Shown piece after piece: positions 1 to 5,806 of a stretch of DNA of 5,806 bases. Under the pieces are notes generated by a model. The model made no database searches, was not told where the DNA came from, and was given only the letters and a program-made list of their open reading frames with translations. The translations under genes and the position numbers were made by a program. Each line of letters starts with the position of its first letter. Position 1 is the first letter of the stretch. The stretch is taken from assembly GCA_030612785.1 (NCBI GenBank), contig JAUWNF010000242.1:1-5806 (forward strand), written 5' to 3'. Source of the stretch: Phycisphaerales bacterium. GTDB taxonomy: Bacteria; Planctomycetota; Phycisphaerae; UBA1845.

Positions 1-5
1 CCCCT

Positions 6-470
6 ATGCAAAACGACTACGAAGTCATCTTGTACACCGACGGGGCGTGCAGCGGGAATCCGGGTCCGGGAGGATGGGCGTGCATCCTGGTGCACCCCGC
101 CACCGAGAGGATCAGGAAGCTGGCCGACGGGGTCGAGAACACCACGAATAATCGTATGGAGCTGACCGCGGTCATCGAGGGGTTACGCGCGCTCAAACGC
201 CGCAGCCGCGTGCAAGTGGTGAGCGACAGTGAATACGTGGTCAAAGGCATGCGCGAGTGGGTGCCGCAATGGATCGAGAACGATTGGCGGCGCGGCCCGA
301 GGAAGTCCCAGCCGGTCAAGAACACCGATTTGTGGAAAGCGTTGGTGGACTTGTGCGCCCGGCATGAGGTAAGCTTCAAACATGTTCGAGCACACTCGGG
401 CCACGCAGCGAACGAAGAGTGCGACCGCATGGCGGTGGCGGCGATCAAGGCACTGAGGACCGCCGAGTGA
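6..470 (+). CDS. rnhA: Ribonuclease HI
   Basis: Endonuclease that cuts the RNA strand of RNA-DNA hybrids in the cytoplasm (R-loop and primer removal). At 154 aa it matches the usual length of bacterial RNase HI. The N-terminal motif YTDGACSGNPGPGGW gives the first catalytic Asp (D12). ENTTNNRMEL supplies E52, SDSEYV supplies D74, and HAANEECD supplies D140; H130 in the RAHSGH motif matches the flexible catalytic His. The Trp-rich basic handle of the E. coli-type enzyme is present at about residues 84-110 (WVPQWIENDW, then PVKNTDLW). A small deviation is Ala in place of the usual Gly before H130. The ATG lies 6 bases from the window edge, so its ribosome site cannot be seen, but the protein begins where the family does. 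It precedes the Memo gene by 28 bp, probably in one transcript. Function is secure; its link to the envelope genes downstream is not. Confidence 0.96.
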   Translation: MQNDYEVILYTDGACSGNPGPGGWACILVHPATERIRKLADGVENTTNNRMELTAVIEGLRALKRRSRVQVVSDSEYVVKGMREWVPQWIENDWRRGPRKSQPVKNTDLWKALVDLCARHEVSFKHVRAHSGHAANEECDRMAVAAIKALRTAE

Positions 471-498
471 TAGCCTCGGGCAAGGGAAAGACACGGGA

Positions 499-1713
499 AT
501 GACGTCAAATGCCGAGCTGCGTCCCAAGCTGCGGGCGATCGAAGCCTTTCGGGCTCCGGAGGCCAGACCCGGCATGATCAACCTGCGCGATCCCTCCGGG
601 CTGGCACCGGTGACGCTTACCGTGAGTGAGGCGGTGGTGTTCATCCTCGCGCACTTCGACGGCCGGCACACCTTGGACCAGATCCGCGCGGCGTACGCCC
701 GGCAGTTCCACCAACCGCTTCCGCCCGCGAAGCTCGAAGGCATCGTCTCGCATCTTCGTGAGGCCTATCTCCTGGACGACGAGACGTTCGAGGCCTACTA
801 CCAAGACCTGGTCGAGGAGTACGCGGGGCGCCCCGCACGGACCATGCGCAGCGCCGTGGAACTGGGCATCGACAAGAATATTACGCGCATCCTCGATGCC
901 CTGATGGCCGGTGTGAAGAGCCGCGACGGCGACCTCCACGTCGCCGGTCTGATCGCTCCGCACCTGGACTATCCGCGTGGGGCACCGTGCTACGCGGCGG
1001 CCTACGCACCTCTCCGCAATCGCCCCGTGCCCAAGCGGATCATCATCCTGGGCACCAACCACTTCGGCCGTTCGTCCTCGGTGGTCGCCACCGGGAAGGA
1101 CTTTGAGACCCCGTTGGGCACGACCAAAACCGACGTGGAGTTCCTCGAACAACTCGAAACGCGCTGTGGAGACCTCCGCCGCTTCGAATTCGACCACCAG
1201 CGCGAGCACTCCGTGGAGTTGCAGGTCATCTGGTGCCAGCACCTGTTCGGCTCGGACCGGTTTTGCATGGTGCCCATCCTCTGTCCCGACCCCTGCAGGT
1301 CGACCGGCACCGCGCCGCGCGACGACGACGATGTGGACCTCCGGGACTTCGCCAAGGCGTTGAGCAAGTGTATCAAGCTGGACGGCAAGGACACCCTGCT
1401 GATCGCCGGCGCCGACCTGAGCCATGTGGGCGCCCACTTCGGCGACCAGCGGAAGCTGGACGATACCTTCCTCTCCGAAGTCCGCGACCGCGATCACCGC
1501 GCTTTGCAGGCCCTGGAAGAGGGCGACTCCGACGCTTTCCTGGCCCGCGTCGCCCAGGACGACAATCCGACGCGCATGTGCAGCGCCGGGTGCATCTTCG
1601 CGCTCATGACCGCGCTGCCGGGTGCGAAAGCCCGGTTGGTGAAATACCATCAGTCCGTCCACGAAGAATCGCAGACCGGGGTGACCTGCGCCGCCATGCT
1701 GGTCACACAGTAA
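499..1713 (+). CDS. Memo-family protein with N-terminal PqqD/winged-helix-like domain (AmmeMemoRadiSam system protein B-like)
   Basis: The protein has 404 aa. Residues about 150-404 are a Memo domain, a fold related to extradiol dioxygenases. The conserved metal-site residues are all visible: H155 in IAPHLDYPRG, H188 in LGTNHFG, H237 in EHSVELQ, D306 and H309 in GADLSHVG, and C361 in TRMCSAG, matching the Cys of human Memo (C244 there). Residues about 27-100 look like a small winged-helix/PqqD-like domain (DPSG start, then a run resembling ILAHFDGRHTLDQIRAAY, ending in LREAYLLDD). I recall this architecture from other bacterial Memo proteins. The biochemical role of bacterial Memo is not settled. 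The usual partners, an AMMECR1 protein and a radical SAM protein, are not in this window. An AAGGGA-like ribosome site at 482-488 supports the start. The stop is 6 bp before lpxK, so the two are probably translated from one message. Confidence 0.88.
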   Translation: MTSNAELRPKLRAIEAFRAPEARPGMINLRDPSGLAPVTLTVSEAVVFILAHFDGRHTLDQIRAAYARQFHQPLPPAKLEGIVSHLREAYLLDDETFEAYYQDLVEEYAGRPARTMRSAVELGIDKNITRILDALMAGVKSRDGDLHVAGLIAPHLDYPRGAPCYAAAYAPLRNRPVPKRIIILGTNHFGRSSSVVATGKDFETPLGTTKTDVEFLEQLETRCGDLRRFEFDHQREHSVELQVIWCQHLFGSDRFCMVPILCPDPCRSTGTAPRDDDDVDLRDFAKALSKCIKLDGKDTLLIAGADLSHVGAHFGDQRKLDDTFLSEVRDRDHRALQALEEGDSDAFLARVAQDDNPTRMCSAGCIFALMTALPGAKARLVKYHQSVHEESQTGVTCAAMLVTQ

Positions 1714-1719
1714 AAAGCG

Positions 1720-2832
1720 ATGAGTGAAGCACCGCGGTATCGCCGGATTATGTCGGGGGAAGCAAGGCTCTGGGCCGGTCCGGTACGCGCCGGGCTGTGG
1801 CTCGTGTCCCGCACCTACCAACTTGTCATTGACGCGCGCAACCGCCGCTACGATTGCAATTCCTCACGGGTGCGTCGTCTACCCGTCCCGGTCATCAGTG
1901 TCGGCAACATCACCGCCGGCGGAACGGGGAAGACGCCCCTGGTGATCGAGTTGGTCCGGCGGCTGCGGGCGCGTGGCCGGTGCCCGGCGGTCGTCTCGCG
2001 CGGGTACCGGGCGCAATCGAACCAAGCCGCCGACGAGCTTCTGCTGGTGCGGCGTCACGTCGGCGAGGTTATCGCGGTGGCCGACGCCGATCGCGTCGCC
2101 GGCGGGATGCAGGCCATCAAGCAGGGCGCCGACGTAATCGTCCTGGACGACGCGTTCCAACATCGCCACGTCCATCGCGATCTGGATATCGTCATGATCG
2201 ATGCGACGTGCGCCTTCGGATACGACCACCTCCTGCCGCGCGGGCTGTTACGCGAACCGCTCCGCGGGCTCACCCGCGCGGATATCGTCGTGCTGTCGAG
2301 GACCGACTCCGTGGACGCGGACCGAATCGAGGTCATCAGCAACACCATCCGACAGTACAACGCCGACGCGCCGATCCTCCGGTCGCGTCACCGGCCGACG
2401 CAACTGGCGGCGCTCGACGGCGGGTGTGCGGACCTGGCAACGCTACGCGACCGGCGGGTGATCTGCGTGGCGGGAATCGGGAACCCCGATGCTTTCGTGG
2501 AGACGGTGCGACAACTGGGTGCCACGCCTATTCACCACATCCGCCGGCCGGACCATGCGCCCTATGACCCGGCTGCTTACCGAACGCTTGCCGCCGCCGC
2601 CGAAGGCTTCCCCGACGCTGAGTATCTGGTCACCACGGAGAAGGACCTCGTCAAAATGGAACCGCGGTGCCGGGCTTCCGTTCCCCTGCCCATCGTGGCG
2701 GTGGCCATCGCCATCGACTTGCCATCCGAGGACGATAGAATACTCGAGGCGGCGTTAGAGCGGTTGCTCGCGCCGGCGCGAAACGAGGATTGCGATGCCG
2801 AGCGAGCGCTACAAACCGATCGATCTGACTAG
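1720..2832 (+). CDS. lpxK: Tetraacyldisaccharide 4'-kinase (lipid A biosynthesis)
   Basis: Phosphorylates the 4' position of the tetraacyldisaccharide 1-phosphate lipid A precursor at the cytoplasmic face of the inner membrane (Raetz pathway). It has 370 aa, slightly longer than typical. The N-terminal YRRIMSG and a hydrophobic/amphipathic helix at about 17-38 form the membrane-associating start. The P-loop GNITAGGTGKTP gives Walker lysine K71. SRGYRA (about 93-98), the Asp-Glu pair D105-E106 (matching the conserved DE near the active site), and Walker B VLDDAFQHRH (D143-D144) follow, then HRDLDIVMIDA, LLPRGLLREPL, GIGNPDAF and TTEKDLVKM. The conserved N-terminus supports the ATG at 1720, although there is no clear Shine-Dalgarno; it probably relies on coupling to the Memo stop 6 bp upstream. 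The last 38 bp overlap the next gene. It shows that the cell makes lipid A and so has an LPS-type outer membrane. Confidence 0.96.
   Translation: MSEAPRYRRIMSGEARLWAGPVRAGLWLVSRTYQLVIDARNRRYDCNSSRVRRLPVPVISVGNITAGGTGKTPLVIELVRRLRARGRCPAVVSRGYRAQSNQAADELLLVRRHVGEVIAVADADRVAGGMQAIKQGADVIVLDDAFQHRHVHRDLDIVMIDATCAFGYDHLLPRGLLREPLRGLTRADIVVLSRTDSVDADRIEVISNTIRQYNADAPILRSRHRPTQLAALDGGCADLATLRDRRVICVAGIGNPDAFVETVRQLGATPIHHIRRPDHAPYDPAAYRTLAAAAEGFPDAEYLVTTEKDLVKMEPRCRASVPLPIVAVAIAIDLPSEDDRILEAALERLLAPARNEDCDAERALQTDRSD
2785..2789 (+). promoter_or_regulatory. Ribosome binding site inside lpxK for the DHS-like gene
   Basis: GAGGA lies 5 bases before the ATG at 2795, still inside lpxK. It favours this start over an in-frame ATG at 2870, which would lose the N-terminal segment IKTYSIEQRPHKM that I recall as conserved in the family. 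Confidence 0.6.
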
Positions 2833-3763
2833 TATAAAGACCTACTCGATCGAGCAACGCCCGCACAAAATGGGCACTGCTGAACTGGCGAGCCTGCCAC
2901 CCCGGGGCGCCTCCGCCGCCGAACTGATACAGTCGCTACCGAATGTTTTGGGGGTTCGGGAATTCCGCACGGTAGTCGAGCGAATCACTCAGGCCCGGCG
3001 TCACGATCGGCCGGTGGTGATGGCCTTGGGCGCCCACGTGGTCAAGGTCGGGTGCTCTCCGATAGTGATCGATCTGATCCGTCGCGGCGTCATCCAGGCC
3101 GTCGCCTGTAACGGCGCCACCGCGATCCACGACGTCGAACTGGCGACCACGGGAGCGACCAGCGAAGAGGTCGCCGACACCATCAAGGACGGCACCTTTG
3201 GCATGGTGCGGGAGACCTTCGACTTTTTTGACGCCGCGGGAGAGTTGGCCGGCGCGGAGGATCTGGGGCTGGGCGCCGCGGTCGGTCGCTTGCTGGTCGA
3301 GCGCGGCGGTCCCCATGTGGAACATAGCATCTGCGCCGCGGGCCACCGGGCGGGCATCCCGGTGACGGTGCACGTCGCCTTGGGCACAGATACCGTGCAC
3401 ATGAGCGGAGAGGCGGACGGCGCGTTGATCGGGCGAGCCTCGCTACGGGATTTCCGCACCATCTGCAGTGTGGTCAAGGACCTTGGGGCCGAGGGCGGCG
3501 ACGACGTCGGTGGCGTGTGGCTGAACGTGGGATCCGCCGTGGTGATGCCGGAGGTGTTTCTTAAAGCCGTTGCGGTCGCCCGCAATCTCGGGGCGAACCT
3601 CGACTGCATGACCACCGCCAACTTCGATATGCTGCGGCACTATCGTCCGCATGCTAACGTGGTGACACGTCCGGTCACCAAAGGCCGTGGTCACCAGGTC
3701 ATCGGGCACCACGAAATCCTGCTCCCGCTATTGCGGCAGGCGATCGTGGAGAGGTTGGATTAG
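2795..3763 (+). CDS. Deoxyhypusine-synthase-like protein, function unknown
   Basis: The protein has 322 aa and is likely cytoplasmic, with no signal peptide or membrane segment. The order of motifs follows the deoxyhypusine synthase/NAD-binding fold: PVVMALGAHVVKVGCSPIVI (about 73-92) resembles the first nucleotide-binding strand-helix; ACNGATAIHDVELATTG (104-120) resembles the TTAGG-type region; DGTFGMVRET (132-141) follows; then HRAGIPVTVHVALGTDTVHM (184-203), resembling the IPVFSPALTDG segment; and WLNVGSAVVMPEVFLKAV (242-259). In true DHS the last region carries the catalytic Lys in a GGGxxKHH context; here it reads VGSAVVMPE, with no Lys at that place. Bacteria also usually lack the hypusine substrate eIF5A. 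The DHS reaction is therefore doubtful, and an NAD-dependent or ligand-binding role is possible but unproven. The 38-bp overlap with lpxK and position before a GmhB-like phosphatase hint at an envelope-related role. Fold assignment moderately sure; function unknown. Confidence 0.75.
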   Translation: MPSERYKPIDLTSIKTYSIEQRPHKMGTAELASLPPRGASAAELIQSLPNVLGVREFRTVVERITQARRHDRPVVMALGAHVVKVGCSPIVIDLIRRGVIQAVACNGATAIHDVELATTGATSEEVADTIKDGTFGMVRETFDFFDAAGELAGAEDLGLGAAVGRLLVERGGPHVEHSICAAGHRAGIPVTVHVALGTDTVHMSGEADGALIGRASLRDFRTICSVVKDLGAEGGDDVGGVWLNVGSAVVMPEVFLKAVAVARNLGANLDCMTTANFDMLRHYRPHANVVTRPVTKGRGHQVIGHHEILLPLLRQAIVERLD

Positions 3764-3812
3764 CCGGAGGGCTCGTGATTCGGGACGCTCCGTGTAAAGT
3801 GGGGGCCCTTTG

Positions 3813-4655
3813 ATGTCTGAGCGCGCCGTCTTTGTGGACCGCGACAACACTCTCATCGAGGACCCGGGCTTCATTAACCATCCTGCCCAGGTGAAGCTCC
3901 TGCCGGGGACCGTGGAGGCGCTGCGCCGATTGCGGGCTTGCGGCTATCGGATCATCATCGTATCGAATCAGTCGGGCGTCGCCCGGGGACTGCTCGACGA
4001 GGAGCAACTGGCCCGGGTTCACAACCGTCTTCGCAAACTGCTGGAGGCCCAGGGAGTCGTCGGCGAGGCGATTCACTATTGTCCCTACCTGGACGGTGAA
4101 GAAGCGGTGGTGGAGAAGTACCGCCGCGACAGCGAGCTGCGCAAGCCCCAGCCGGGCATGTTGCTCGAGGCCGCCCGCCGGCGGGACATCGACCTGCCAC
4201 GGTCGTGGATGATCGGCGATCGGGTCTCCGACATTGAAGCTGGTGCCGCCGCGCGCTGCCGCACCGTCCTGGTCAGCCCGGACCGCTCGCGGTACAATGG
4301 TCGTATCCAGCCGGACCACATGGCTTCTTCTCTCTTGGAGGCGGCACGCATCGTGGAAGAGCACCAGGAGACGTCCGGAAAACCGCGGCGCGATTCCGCG
4401 GAGGAGCCTGACCGCAAACTGCTCACCGAGATCCGCGACGCCGTGCAGCGTCAGCAGCGCCGCGACAACCAGGATGACTTTTCCCTCGTCCGCTTGATCG
4501 GCTCGCTGATGCAGATGCTCGCCATCGTCGTTGCCTTGTGGGGCGTAGTGGGCATCTTCGGAGGCCAGCACGTGGCGGCCATCCCTCGCCTGGGATTGGC
4601 CATTTTCCTCCAGATCCTAGCCTTCACCATCTACATCGTTCGCCGAAAGCCGTGA
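3813..4655 (+). CDS. HAD-IIIA phosphatase (GmhB/HisB-N-like) with C-terminal membrane anchor
   Basis: The protein has 280 aa. Residues 1-160 are a HAD phosphatase of the histidinol-phosphate / heptose-bisphosphate phosphatase (GmhB) group: motif I FVDRDNTL with nucleophile D9 and general acid D11, motif II IIVSNQSGVARG (S51), motif III RKPQPGM (K111), and motif IV MIGDRVSDIEAG (D136, D140). Two features differ from classic GmhB. Motif I is DxDNT rather than DxDGT, and the zinc loop is mostly lost: after YCPY the usual CxC before RKPxPG is absent. A charged linker (about 182-222) leads to two hydrophobic segments (about 229-250 and 257-276) and a basic tail (RRKP), so the protein is probably anchored in the inner membrane with the catalytic domain in the cytoplasm. 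The substrate may be a sugar phosphate of LPS core synthesis, by family and neighbourhood only. The ATG at 3813 is chosen; a TTG directly before it (3810) is less likely. A GGGGG run at 3801-3805 may serve as ribosome site. It starts 49 bp after the DHS-like gene. Confidence 0.88.
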   Translation: MSERAVFVDRDNTLIEDPGFINHPAQVKLLPGTVEALRRLRACGYRIIIVSNQSGVARGLLDEEQLARVHNRLRKLLEAQGVVGEAIHYCPYLDGEEAVVEKYRRDSELRKPQPGMLLEAARRRDIDLPRSWMIGDRVSDIEAGAAARCRTVLVSPDRSRYNGRIQPDHMASSLLEAARIVEEHQETSGKPRRDSAEEPDRKLLTEIRDAVQRQQRRDNQDDFSLVRLIGSLMQMLAIVVALWGVVGIFGGQHVAAIPRLGLAIFLQILAFTIYIVRRKP

Positions 4656-4656
4656 A

Positions 4657-4696
4657 GCCTCTCGGCGTCGGTCGAGTTGCCCATCTCAGCCGAGGC
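4657..4696 (+). terminator. Weak stem-loop just after the HAD gene stop
   Basis: GCCTC plus GGC (4657-4666, with a 2-base bulge) can pair with GCCGAGGC at 4689-4696 around a 22-base loop, starting 2 bases after the stop codon. No T-run follows, so it is not a classic intrinsic terminator. It could protect the 3' end of the message or have no function. Confidence 0.25.
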
Positions 4697-4849
4697 CCGC
4701 GAAACGACCGTGCTCTTCCCGCACATGCTGTCGTCACGTCCACCGGTCGTCTGACCATACTCGGTTTGACTTCAGTTGCCTGTTCAGGCGTTACGGCGGA
4801 CCAGCGTTTTCCGGGAGGCTCACCGCCTGGATTGCAGCGTGACTGTAAT

Positions 4850-4907
4850 AGGTTAAGCCGTGCAGGCCAGGGGCTAGCGAACAGCCGCGCAAGCGGCGGA
4901 AAAACCT
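4850..4907. other. Possible hairpin cluster with a GNRA-type tetraloop
   Basis: GCCGC (4884-4888), loop GCAA (4889-4892) and GCGGC (4893-4897) form a perfect 5-bp stem closed by a GNRA tetraloop. It is enclosed by AGGTT (4850-4854) and AACCT (4903-4907), which can pair as an outer 5-bp stem. GNRA loops are common in structured RNAs, but short GC-rich hairpins also arise by chance in this composition. The strand is uncertain. Confidence 0.3.
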
Positions 4908-4927
4908 GACAGAAAAACACAAATCCG

Positions 4928-4957
4928 TTCGCAATTCACAGGAATCGGGCCTATCAT
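4928..4957 (+). promoter_or_regulatory. Candidate sigma70-type promoter for the last gene
   Basis: TTCGCA (4928-4933, 4 of 6 matches to TTGACA) and TATCAT (4952-4957, 5 of 6 matches to TATAAT) are 18 bases apart. The predicted start of transcription falls near 4964, directly before the strong hairpin at 4966, which makes the site more believable. The -35 match is weak. Confidence 0.3.
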
Positions 4958-4965
4958 TAGCGTCC

Positions 4966-4998
4966 AGGACCAGTGGGAGTCTCGTCTCCCGTGGTCCT
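4966..4998 (+). other. Strong hairpin at the start of the putative leader RNA
   Basis: AGGACCA (4966-4972) pairs with TGGTCCT (4992-4998), and GGGAG (4975-4979) pairs with CTCCC (4986-4990). A T-G wobble (4974/4991) and one bulged G (4973) lie between, and the loop is TCTCGT (4980-4985). The total is about 13 pairs in 33 bases, much stronger than expected by chance. No T-run follows, so it is not an intrinsic terminator. It may stabilise the 5' end of the message, bind a protein, or be part of a larger RNA structure. Confidence 0.6.
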
Positions 4999-5003
4999 AG
5001 GAG

Positions 5004-5105
5004 GCGGCACAGACAAGGGGAGGAAGCGCCCAGGTCTATCGTCAGCTCTGCCAGACTACCGTGAGCGAAGGCGCTTTCGCAAACGCGGGAATACAGTCTC
5101 GCCGC
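5004..5105 (+). other. Nested stems in the leader before the isochorismatase-like gene
   Basis: An outer stem is formed by GCGGC (5004-5008) with GCCGC (5101-5105), plus AGAC (5011-5014) with GTCT (5096-5099). Inside it AAGCGCC (5024-5030) pairs with GGCGCTT (5070-5076), a perfect 7-bp stem. Inside that, GTCT (5034-5037) pairs with AGAC (5053-5056). The three sets are properly nested, and the outer stem ends 2 bases before the ribosome site at 5108-5113. This fits a structured leader, cis-regulatory element or small RNA. It does not match a riboswitch class that I recognise. Confidence 0.4.
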
Positions 5106-5107
5106 AC

Positions 5108-5113
5108 GGGGTG
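5108..5113 (+). promoter_or_regulatory. Ribosome binding site of the isochorismatase-like gene
   Basis: GGGGTG lies 5 bases before the ATG at 5119 and supports that start. It directly follows the outer leader stem. A small 4-bp hairpin, CGTA (5116-5119) with TACG (5124-5127), can also form around the start codon. Confidence 0.5.
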
Positions 5114-5118
5114 AACGT

Positions 5119-5806
5119 ATGCGTACGCGTCGAAACGGCTGCGTTTATGAGTGCGTTCTAGTCGACCTGAACACCCAATGGGATTTTCTCAGTGAGGGCG
5201 CGGTGTGCCGCGTCCAGAATGCGGACGCCCTGGTGCCGGTGCTGCGCAGTATCATTGCGTGGACGAAGCGCAATCAGGTCCCGGTGGTTTCGGCGATGGA
5301 CTCTCACCGCTTGGAGGAGCCGGGGGCCGGCGGCATGCCGCCGCACTGCCTGGACGGTTCCGACGGACAGCAGAAGCTGCACTTCACGCTCCTGGGCAAC
5401 CGGGTGTCGGTCGAAGGCGACAACACGCTCACGCTACCGCTCGATTTGTTCCAGCATCATCAGCAAGTCATCTTCCGAAAACGCACCACCGATCTGCTGA
5501 GCAACCCCAAGGCCGACCGTTTCCTAACCCAATTGCGTACCCGCGAGTACCTCGTCTTCGGCCTGGGGCTGGAGAATTCGGTCAAGGCGCTGGTTTTGGG
5601 GTTGATGGCGCGGAACCGGCGAGTCACGGTCATCACCGACGGATGCGGATATTGGATCGCCAGCGCCGCCGACTTGGCGCTGCGTCAGATGGTCGCCAAA
5701 GGCGCAACAGTGCTCAGGGTGGAGGAACTAATGCTGCGCAAGCTGCCCCGCCCGCGCCGTTACTCGAGACTGCTCAACGGTTCCGGTAGCGATCCCGGAC
5801 GTTCGG
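5119..5806 (+). CDS. Isochorismatase/nicotinamidase-fold hydrolase with Ser at the nucleophile position (partial, runs off the right edge)
   Basis: 229 codons are open to the window end with no stop; an in-frame stop at 5062-5064 bounds it upstream. The fold is that of cysteine hydrolases such as nicotinamidase. LVDLNTQWDF gives the triad Asp (D16), in the D-x-x-T-Q-x-D-F variant of the motif. AMDSH (D61, H63) and MPPHCLDGSDG (H76) match nicotinamidase metal ligands. FRKRTTDLLSNP supplies the triad Lys (K121). The segment that should read like G-x-A-T-x-x-C-V is GLGLENSV, so S154 stands where the nucleophilic Cys is expected; VTVITDG follows as in the family. The codon is TCG, two base changes from a Cys codon. 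It could be an inactive or binding-only homologue, or use Ser as nucleophile. The substrate cannot be told. It is separated from the upstream genes by 463 bp and probably has its own promoter and structured leader. It is likely cytoplasmic. Confidence 0.82.
   Translation, partial: MRTRRNGCVYECVLVDLNTQWDFLSEGAVCRVQNADALVPVLRSIIAWTKRNQVPVVSAMDSHRLEEPGAGGMPPHCLDGSDGQQKLHFTLLGNRVSVEGDNTLTLPLDLFQHHQQVIFRKRTTDLLSNPKADRFLTQLRTREYLVFGLGLENSVKALVLGLMARNRRVTVITDGCGYWIASAADLALRQMVAKGATVLRVEELMLRKLPRPRRYSRLLNGSGSDPGRS

Larger units (their letters stand above)
4656..4927. other. Non-coding stretch, left half of the 463-bp gap
   Basis: No convincing gene is seen here on either strand. The open frames present lack recognisable protein motifs and have no good ribosome site. 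The stretch contains two candidate stem-loops, listed separately, and no tRNA, SRP RNA, tmRNA or RNase P signature that I can recognise. Towards 4900-4930 the sequence becomes A-rich, unlike the genes on either side. Confidence 0.6.

Noticed and set aside
505..1821. 438-aa open frame on the minus strand
   Set aside because: It lies opposite the clear Memo gene, has no recognisable motifs, and long antisense frames are expected in GC-rich coding DNA.
2833..2838. TATAAA resembling a -10 box just after the lpxK stop
   Set aside because: No acceptable -35 box lies 16-18 bases upstream, and the DHS-like gene start with a good ribosome site lies before it.
3699..4571. 290-aa open frame on the minus strand
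   Set aside because: It is antisense to the DHS-like gene end and the HAD phosphatase, whose catalytic motifs are unmistakable; no domain is visible in the antisense product.
4766..4771. TTGACT resembling a -35 box
   Set aside because: No reasonable -10 box is found at the right spacing (GC-rich CGTTAC-type sequence there).
4538..4909. 123-aa + strand frame running from the HAD gene into the gap
   Set aside because: It starts inside the HAD gene in another frame, has low-complexity Arg/Gly/Pro-rich content and no ribosome site.
5004..5105. Match to known RNAs (RNase P, SRP RNA, tmRNA, SAH or cobalamin riboswitch)
   Set aside because: The conserved core sequences of these RNAs are not present; only isolated short resemblances were seen.
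4973..5161. 62-aa + strand frame in the leader region
   Set aside because: It begins within the strong hairpin, lacks any motif and overlaps the better-supported start at 5119.
5205..5789. 194-aa + strand frame overlapping the last gene
   Set aside because: Its product is a compositional shadow; the frame beginning at 5119 carries the isochorismatase-fold motifs.

Overview
This GC-rich window looks like a piece of chromosome from a diderm (LPS-bearing) bacterium. It carries five complete genes and one gene cut by the right edge, all on the + strand. LpxK shows that lipid A is made. A GmhB-type HAD phosphatase with a C-terminal membrane anchor and a D-x-x-T-Q-x-D-F isochorismatase-like protein remind me of Planctomycetota (Phycisphaerae-like) genomes. 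That placement is inference from remembered family character, not from a search.

Positions 6-3763 hold a tightly packed run: RNase HI, a Memo-family protein with an N-terminal PqqD/winged-helix-like domain, LpxK (lipid A 4'-kinase), and a deoxyhypusine-synthase-like protein of unknown function. The gaps are 28 bp, 6 bp and a 38-bp overlap, so an operon with translational coupling is likely. After 49 bp comes the membrane-anchored HAD-IIIA phosphatase (3813-4655). LpxK and the GmhB-like enzyme suggest an envelope/LPS theme. RNase HI and the Memo protein do not obviously fit it and may simply be co-transcribed.

Positions 4656-5118 form a 463-bp non-coding stretch. Its right half contains a possible sigma70-like promoter, a strong 12-13-bp hairpin starting almost at the predicted transcription start, and a nested set of stems ending just before a ribosome binding site. 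This looks like a structured 5' leader for the last gene.

The last gene (5119 to beyond the right edge) is an isochorismatase/nicotinamidase-fold protein that keeps the Asp and Lys of the catalytic triad but has Ser where the nucleophilic Cys should be. The points most worth following are this substitution and its leader, the DHS-like protein lacking the DHS lysine, and the unusual HAD phosphatase. No mobile element, CRISPR array, tRNA or rRNA was seen.
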